Notes under the pieces: generated by a model
What the model saw: the letters and a program-made list of their open reading frames with translations, nothing else
What the model was told of the DNA's origin: nothing
Database searches by the model: none
In this document: positions 54,603 through 64,000 of the stretch, piece after piece
Numbering within the stretch: the first letter of the stretch is position 1
Layout: every line of letters begins with the position of its first letter
Origin: Leptoclinus maculatus
Lineage: Eukaryota; Chordata; Actinopteri; Perciformes; Stichaeidae
Assembly: GCA_032191485.1 (NCBI GenBank)
Contig: JAVDOI010000118.1
Span: forward strand, 348,501 to 412,500
Direction: 5' to 3'
Length of the DNA: 64,000 bases
Program-made: the position numbers and the translations under genes

Positions 54603-55555
54603 TAGTGCTGGGCGGTATAACGGTTTTAATTTCCCGTATGATATACATTTTTCACACCGTCATACCGGAGCATAGTCGAAACAACTGCTGTCACTCTTCA
54701 ACAGGCAGCAAAATATATTATTCGCCACTATGAGAGCTACGGTCGGAGCTAGTTGTCTTAAGTGTATTGAGAGGGACCTCTAATCATGGTTATAACTTTA
54801 TAACACAACAATTAATAACCCACAACTAACGCTCTTTAACAGGGCAAAACACCACGACACAACAGTTTATGACACATAAACAATTTGTAACACTAATAAT
54901 TGTACATTTATAAAATTACACCGCCGAACGGCATGCTGGGTACAGCTCGCTAGCTAGCCCGCTAGCACATCAGTCTGTTAACAGACGGGAAAGGCTCCGT
55001 CGCTACAGTAACGTTACATTAAAGAACAGAAGAGAGCGATGCAGGATGAACAAAGAGAGACCGGAGATGCACCGATAGAGTCTGTGCCCAAGAGAGGAGC
55101 TGTGCCGTCGGATTCGAGGTCGTCAACCAGTAACGTTAGCGCAAGTGAAACAGTGAAGCCAAAGGGTCACACATCGCTTGAAGAGGCATTAGCTCGAGGC
55201 AGCATATGACAAGAAAAGCAAGCGGTGGAGCGACATTACGAACGCAATAACGATCCACATCTGCAAGGACATGGTCCGGCTACAGACAGTCGAGAAAGAC
55301 TCAGAGCAATGATTAAAACACTGGATCCAAGGTACGTCTCACCGGGGAGACAATACTTCAGACAAACTGCTATCAAACATTAGAGGAACAAACGAGCACA
55401 CCCTCTAGTAATCAAAGCCTTGATACATGACGACATTAACATGTGTTTATATTCTATGTACTTCTGACAGTAAGCCATTATAAACCTATATAAAAACAGT
55501 CAAGGAAAAAAATAAATACCGTGATACAAATGTTTGGTCATACCGCCCAGCACTA
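54603..55555. mobile_element. Non-autonomous hAT element
   Basis: 953 bases with ends TAGTGCTGGGCGGTAT and ATACCGCCCAGCACTA and a perfect 8-base target duplication CATTGCAC. The interior holds a broken ZBED/hAT-type coding remnant (for example TLDPRYVSPGRQYF near 55,330). No intact transposase. Confidence 0.92.
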
Positions 55556-55633
55556 CATTGCACCCTAGCTGAGTGCACATTCTCAGTGCGTTAAGAGTGT
55601 GTGTCACAAGTTGGGTCTGTACTTCTGCTGTTA

Positions 55634-55741
<108 letters not shown>

Positions 55742-56103
55742 AATAAAAAGTCCACGCCTACAATATAATGGTGAACAGAAGTTAGAAACAGTGTAGCCAA
55801 ACACTTTCAGATGTAACTTTACTACATATTCAACTTGACAGTCTTCTTGTTTCTGCTCCGCTCTACTGCTTAACAGATATTGTAATATTAGACTAAACCA
55901 CGGTAATGCCACTACTGAATGTGAACAAACAGTTGGTTTGGAATAATCTTTGGACTTGTGACACAACATTACTTCTGAATGTGATATCTGAATATAAAGC
56001 CATGGAAGTCAGAGGTAGAAGAGAAGGGATTTTATCATTACTATGATATGAGACGTCATGACATTCTGTGCTAGCGCCACAGTATGTTATTGTTAAAGAC
56101 TCC

Positions 56104-56633
56104 TGTGGTAGAATATTTCTATGTTGATCGGGAGAAGAGAGTTTTGTTCACAAATCAATAATATAGTCTTCAGAAGATTCAAAGTTGTCTTTTCGTTTAT
56201 TCGCTTGCAAGGGAAAAATACAACACAGCCACTCAGTCAGTGTCTGTGTTGGAAGCTTCAACATCGTACAGGAACTTCACATCATTTAACCAAACACAGG
56301 TTCACGCCTTGAGATAAATCATAGACAGGGAGTGGATATGTTTACATCCTAGCTGTCGTTCTTATCTGGACTCATGCCAGGTACGTTCAACTAGGAACTA
56401 GTTTATGGTTTTATGGTCTGTCTCAAACTCATCACACAGACAAAGGAGAGACCTTCACCTTTGTTCAACTCTGGGAGCGTGTGATCAGTTCGAAACAAAA
56501 CCAGACACTGGGCTCATAAATTGATTGACTACTTTGCAGGACTGCTGCGTTTTGTCAGTGTTCTCCTCTTTCTCTTTCAGTTGTTCATCTGTTAGAAACA
56601 TTTCATGATACAAAATATATTTTTCCCATTACA
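56104..56633. repeat. Solo LTR 2
   Basis: 530 bases, same family and orientation as the LTR at 53,348, flanked by its own 4-base direct repeat CTCC (56,100-56,103 and 56,634-56,637). A few small indels and substitutions separate the two copies. Confidence 0.9.
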
Positions 56634-56828
56634 CTCCTCAGCACACAAGCTTTGGAAGATCGATGGAATGCATGGGGGAAGGATGAAAACATTTGAAATG
56701 TTGCACAAATATTATAAATGTATTTTAATGACATTTGATTGGCATAATATATTTGACTATCTATCCTTTTTTCTCTCTATCCGTCTATCTCTCTTTCATT
56801 CTCTCTCTTTTCTATCAGTCTGACTTTC

Positions 56829-59377
<2,549 letters not shown>

Positions 59378-60261
59378 TATTATATTTCATTAAACTAATC
59401 AAGTCAGCGTGATTGCAAACGGCAAAGCACATTAACTACTTCCGATGATTTCAAAATAAAGGGACAATCTGAACATGCACAAATTAATTTAAGATTAAAA
59501 CGAAGCGATTATTTTAATAGTTTTCCACCGGTCACATTTAAATCCTGCAACACAACATTCTTCAGTGGGAATAACACAGTTTATTAAAGGAACAATGTGT
59601 AGGATTTAGGGGAATTTATTGGCAGAAATGGAATTTAATATTCATAACTATGTTTTCATTAGTGGCTTCCAGTGAACTTAATTAGGTTAGATTATATTAG
59701 TTTGGTTTTAAACGTGCCTGTGCTTTTAAACAATTTGTCTGTACTTAAAAAACAATTGAAAACACCCTTCACATGGACTATTATCTGTGTTAATTGCACA
59801 TATTGGTCAACATTTTGCACATTCTTGCACAAACTGTACAGCGCTTTCATTTTGAATAGATATGTTGTACACCTATTATTGTAATTGTCTATTTTTTGTT
59901 CATGTTTCTTTTGCGGTAATTGCTTTTATTTTTTAAATGAAACCAAACTGAAGTTCTTACAATGGTTATTGTTATTAACCCGATTCTGACACAAAGTAAA
60001 AAAGGGGGGAAATCCTCATATTTGAAAATCTAGATTCAGAGAAACTTTTACTCAAATGAAAAACTTTAAACCTGAATATATGAAGAGCAAGCCCAGATGG
60101 TAATATGATGTCCATTCATTATAAAGAGCAAAGGTCACAGACTGTCATCTGTTTCATGAGCACATCAACATTTTAAAATGTATTCTAAAGACGTTAATCA
60201 CAAGTGAGGCACATAATTGTGAACTTGAGACAGAAGAATTAGAAGTTTTAAAAATGTATTC
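59378..60261. other. Interval without a recognised gene
   Basis: AT-rich. The phrase GGAACAATGTGTAGGATTTA near 59,588 is a fish repeat fragment. Confidence 0.45.
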
Positions 60262-60401
60262 TTTTTTTTTTTTTTTATAAATTGTATTAATTGCAAAACA
60301 AGAGAGAATACATAGACATAACATAGACATAACAACAAGAGGACGACAAGAACAGTGAGATACAAGCCAGCAAACATCATGTAGTCAGTATATGGGAGAA
60401 T

Positions 60402-60460
<59 letters not shown>

Positions 60461-61061
60461 TTGAGCCTTCTGAGATGGGAAAAATAAATAAATAAAAAAA
60501 CGGAAAGTACATAAATGAGGGCAAATCACATAAATTATGAAATAATAACGTCTGGGTCATGGGGAGTATCGCCCCGTCCACTGGCAATGCATGAAAATAT
60601 ATATATACACTTGTACAAATTTTAATATTAATAGGATGGGTGGTGTCACGTTTGTAAAAACGTAGTGATGGATGACCAGATGGAGTGGTGTTCTGTTGTA
60701 TTGTATATGATGGAGGAGGTTAGATCTTCCATTTAAATAAACTCCATCATTAAGGTTCTCCAGTGTGTGATGTGTGTGTTAGTCCTTGATTTCCAGTTCA
60801 TGAGGATAGTTTTCTTGGCGATAGTTAGGGCCACGAGGAGTAATCGGCGGTTAGTTTTGCTCAGATTTATTGTTGAGATGTCTCCTAGTAAGCACAGTGA
60901 AGGGGATAATGGGACGAGGCAGCCCAGGAACACAGACAGTGACTCAGTTATTTCTTTCCAAAAGTGATTAACTGGTACAGTGCCAGGTGGCGTGAACATA
61001 GCTATCCGGGCTATTTTGAGTGCAATGTGGACAGATGTCTGACGTGAATCCCATTTTAAAC
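60262..61061 (-). mobile_element. 5'-truncated L1-like non-LTR retrotransposon tail
   Basis: On the minus strand, the C-terminal end of an L1-type ORF2 (FWKEITESLSVFLGC, LCLLGDIS, RRLLLVALTIAKKTILMNWK), then about 450 bases of 3' UTR ending in an A-rich tail (T run at 60,262-60,278 on the plus strand). Its 5' end abuts the duplicated dynein block at about 61,062, making a chimeric open frame at 60,733-61,140. Confidence 0.85.
60401..60458. repeat. (GT)n microsatellite within the L1 3' region
   Basis: About 29 GT units. Confidence 0.97.
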
Positions 61062-61071
61062 AACAAGTCAC

Positions 61072-61146
61072 CTTGGGCGGGTACATAAGGTGGCTGTCAT
61101 CTCCAGTGGACACTATAAACTCCCAAGACAGCTTGTCCACTGATAT
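61072..61146 (-). pseudogene. dnah2: Copy B exon, ISVDKLSWEF
   Basis: 75 bases, equivalent to 13,466-13,540, with one residue change (MYPPK instead of IYPPK). Intact. Confidence 0.9.
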
Positions 61147-61540
61147 CTGAAAGAACAGTTTGTCACCATGTTCATTGTTGGATGGACAAGATGTTGAGAT
61201 TAATCTAAGAGAGAAAAGTCTTCAGCAGGTTGGGTTTGCCAAACCAACACAGGGCGTATATCTGAAAACCAATGTGTTTTTATGTCTGTATTATGTGTGC
61301 TGTGAAAATCAAACATGACATCACTTAAAAACAAAGATTTAAAAACAGAATTTGAGCTGTTGGTATCCAGGTTCCAGGTTTATTTGTTGAGTTTATTCTT
61401 CTGTTGTAGAATCAAATAGTTAACTGAGAACCTTTCATATTATATGGCCATCAAAGACAAACCAGACAATACAAGCGGTATTCCTTAATGTAGTGACAGC
61501 GTCTTTCTGCCTGTGTGGATGTGGCTGTGTGAACTCTCAC

Positions 61541-61709
61541 GTTGTGCTGTCGAGCAGAGGACTGCAGCACAGCGGTGAGGAACCCGTTGGGAAAGGTGAA
61601 GCTGGAGAGCCAGAACAGTTTGGGGGGCTCGGCCGTCTCTGCCCAACTCACTGACCCGCAGGGAAAGATCCCTGGTCCACGCTGCCAGGGGCTTCAGTGA
61701 AGGGTACGC
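61541..61709 (-). pseudogene. dnah2: Copy B exon with private 8-base deletion
   Basis: 169 bases against 177 in copy A. GCGCGCAA is missing inside the codons for SEFARWAK, shifting the frame. This break is absent from copy A. Confidence 0.92.
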
Positions 61710-61835
61710 CTAGAGGCCATATACAGTGAGGGATGAATCAACGGTAATTACATGCTTCCAGCAGTTGGCAGCCATTCATAATGCAGGTGTGGAAGAATTG
61801 TGTGAAAACTCTCAAGTGAGGTGGGGGTCTGGAAC

Positions 61836-61940
61836 CTTCTCCCACAGCGGTGGAACACGGGCGTCATGGATGTAGCGGAAAGTCTCCTCCAAGCTGGATG
61901 ACATCACCACCAAGCCTCTGATCCCTTTCTCCAGCTCCGC
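61836..61940 (-). pseudogene. dnah2: Copy B exon, AELEKGIRGLVV
   Basis: 105 bases, equivalent to 20,491-20,595. Intact. Confidence 0.9.
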
Positions 61941-62592
61941 CTGGGATGAACTAACACACAAACACACACTGTAGGTGTTTAGTCGTCATCTAGTCTGGAT
62001 CTATTGGGATTACCGTGCATTTGGACAGAGAGGTACAAATAAACAGGCCAGGTGATTGGGCGATTGTTGCTGATTTGCATCTTTCATGCTAGTGCCTCTT
62101 TGTGTAGCAGGTTTCCCTTGAAAATGACAGGTTTTAGTTTTTACATTGAATTTAGATACACTTGTGTAAATGGTTTAACTACTGATAGACATGCCAATAT
62201 GGCAAGAAACAGTGTTGGTAAATTCCTTCAGAAGGGTTTGCTCAACCTAATTCTGTAGGAATTGACAATTGCAATTCATTTGATCTGGAAAACAGGCTAA
62301 TGCCTTCACAAGTCACTATCATTTGATCTCACTTTAGGTTGCCCCAACCCAGGACCGATACACACACACATTGCAAATCATATTTGGATTAATGTTTTTG
62401 GAATTAAGGGATAAATTCAGGTTAACAACCACGGCCACTTAGTCTGCTGCCACTGCTAAATGTTAGCAGCACATCCCTATTGACACGGTTAGTTTCACAT
62501 GACCGTTACACACATAGAGGTACAGTGCCTACGACACACACATGGCTAGCAGAGATTCTGACAATCCAACCCAAAGACACACACACGCAGAC

Positions 62593-62757
62593 ATAGAGAT
62601 CATACATGATGGTGTCCAGCAGAGAATTGTATCTCTGGATCTCTTGCAGCAGGACCACATTGATAGGGGAGAGGTTGTGCTGGAGGATGGACCTGGTGCC
62701 CTCGTAGTCAATCAATGGCGGGATTTTCTTACGGACGTCTGCCAACAGCTCTAATAC
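62593..62757 (-). pseudogene. dnah2: Copy B exon, VLELLADVRKKIPP
   Basis: 165 bases, identical in translation to 21,248-21,412. Confidence 0.9.
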
Positions 62758-63319
62758 CTGGAGGCACGTTGCAAACATAGAACAAAAGATGATAACTTAC
62801 AAATATACTGCACACAAGTATTTGCAGTGAAGAAACTGCAGAGTCGGATCGTGGTGCTGCATACAACTGGAGGACTTATAATAGCTCTTGATAATCCTTT
62901 CTAAAATACACACATACTCCGACATCAGTCATGCTCCAACAACCAAAAGAACCTTGTTCTTTAGCACTATTACACTACCATAACATTTAAAGCATGTTTA
63001 AAGCACATAGAGAAACTACTGCCATTGTTATACAACACCCAGTTTCATGAACACATGGATAACTTTCAAAACAAAACAGTCATTTCTGTCTCGACCACTA
63101 AGTGTGAATGCAAAACGTTCCTTGTACAGGTCATTTAAACATGTTGATGTAGCACGTGAGTGTGGAAGTTCTATTGGAAACTATTTAGAGTTTTGTGGTG
63201 TGTTGAGTGCTCTGACTTTTTTAAAGGTCATTCAATTGTTGGTCTCATCTTATGCCCGTGTATTTCCATTAAACTGGTTATCTCTTCCCTCCACTTCTCC
63301 CACCTTGCCTCTTTCTCAC

Positions 63320-63554
63320 CTTATCGTCTCTACTGGGCCTGTCCCCCGCAGCAGTAGGACTGGTGACCTGGGGCTGCAGGGAGAGCAGGGTGTCAAACAG
63401 CGTCCTGGTCTCAGCCATCTGGCTGGCAATGTCTGCATTAGAGTGCTGGCCAAACACCTCAGGGTGCTCTGTGGACGGCAGCCTGCTGATATAGTCCTTG
63501 TAGGAAGACTGGGGTCCGTCATTGGGGATGTAATAGGATGTTAAGGAGGACAAC
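63320..63554 (-). pseudogene. dnah2: Copy B exon, LSSLTSYYIPNDG
   Basis: 235 bases, equivalent to 21,975-22,209 with one residue change (KDYIS for KEYIS). Intact. Confidence 0.9.
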
Positions 63555-63856
63555 CTGACAGATAAATGGGGTTGACAGAATATAAAGTCAGTGGTATGAG
63601 ATGTTTGTTGGTGGACAATTCCCAATTTCCTTGGAGAGATTATTTTCATCTCATCTGAAGTAACTGATGTAGAAACATAGCAGCAAAACATAACCCTGCC
63701 AATATGAATGACAAAAACACAGAGAGTCAGTGTATTGACAATATCTAAAGAGTCTCTAGCACACACTGCCTGAATGTATGGAGTGCTAGCATTCTGATTC
63801 TTTAAATATACATGTATATGTGTCAGAATGAATGTGTGTGTGTCAAAGTGTCTTAC

Positions 63857-64000
63857 TTGAAGGAGGGCTGGTTCACGGCAGCATCACAGAAGTAGTCACT
63901 GATGTATGTGGTCAGAAGACGTCCCAGTCGTCTGTTACGTGTCCTCCATAGTTGACCTCAGCAATGAGGTACTTCAACGCATCCCAGGGAATCTTCTCAT
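63857..64000 (-). pseudogene. dnah2: Copy B exon with the shared 4-base deletion, partial
   Basis: Equivalent to 22,512-22,655. The same four bases are missing after TGGGAC. The window ends inside the exon. Confidence 0.88.

Larger units (their letters stand above)
61066..64000 (-). pseudogene. dnah2: Second copy of dynein 3' exons (copy B), cut by window end
   Basis: Near-identical to 13,460-13,714 joined to 19,992-22,830, including introns. It contains six exons (the last partial), lacks the final two exons and the DIRS element, and starts about 6 bases beyond an exon donor against an L1-like tail. It shares the 4-base deletion of copy A and has its own 8-base deletion. It could be a genuine duplication or a second haplotype kept in the assembly. 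Confidence 0.9.

Overview
The window is vertebrate DNA, most likely a ray-finned (teleost) fish. It holds many short exons of an axonemal dynein heavy chain, long (CA)n, (GT)n and (GTCT)n tracts, tRNA-derived SINE-like repeats, and a mix of transposon classes typical of fish: DIRS, Penelope-like, piggyBac, hAT, L1-like and a foamy-like endogenous retrovirus. No bacterial-style operon, CRISPR array or rRNA gene is visible.

Region 1 (1-11,070, minus strand) is an endogenous retrovirus with long open gag, pol and env frames. From 5' to 3' on the minus strand it shows an LTR, a tRNA-Lys-type primer binding site, a 1113-codon gag, a 1073-codon pol in another frame, a Cys-rich accessory frame of unknown function, and an 866-codon env. 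Pol is closest in look to spumaviruses (foamy viruses). The most striking feature is a macro-domain-like module near the N-terminus of Gag. The 3' LTR lies outside the window.

Region 2 (12.4-40 kb, minus strand) is the 3' part of an axonemal dynein heavy chain gene, best matched to DNAH2. More than 30 exons can be placed from AAA3 to the C-terminus. It is a pseudogene as assembled: the AAA4 exons are missing, the AAA3 Walker A lysine is replaced, and there is an in-frame stop, several small frameshifts, a lost splice donor and a lost final acceptor. Its introns carry a 6.3-kb DIRS retrotransposon with another element nested in it (13.7-20.0 kb), a 2.1-kb foldback element (29.5-31.6 kb), a terminal-inverted-repeat element (36.8-37.8 kb) and several SINE-like repeats.

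Region 3 (40-61 kb) has no host gene that I recognise. It is a stack of mobile elements: a decayed piggyBac with TTAA ends, an internally deleted Penelope-like element with a GIY-YIG domain, a 120-bp tandem repeat, a Penelope-type terminal region with a hammerhead-ribozyme-like core followed by an SGNH-like ORF, two solo LTRs of one family each with its own 4-bp target duplication, a hAT element with an 8-bp target duplication, a 2.5-kb GTCT-rich array and a 5'-truncated L1-like tail.

Region 4 (61.07-64 kb) is a near-identical second copy of the dynein 3' exons. It shares one frameshift with the first copy, has a private 8-bp deletion, lacks the last two exons, and carries the exact empty site of the DIRS insertion. 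The two copies therefore order the events: frameshift first, then duplication (or allelic split), then DIRS insertion, then a further insertion into the DIRS terminal repeat. A falsely duplicated haplotype in the assembly is a live alternative.
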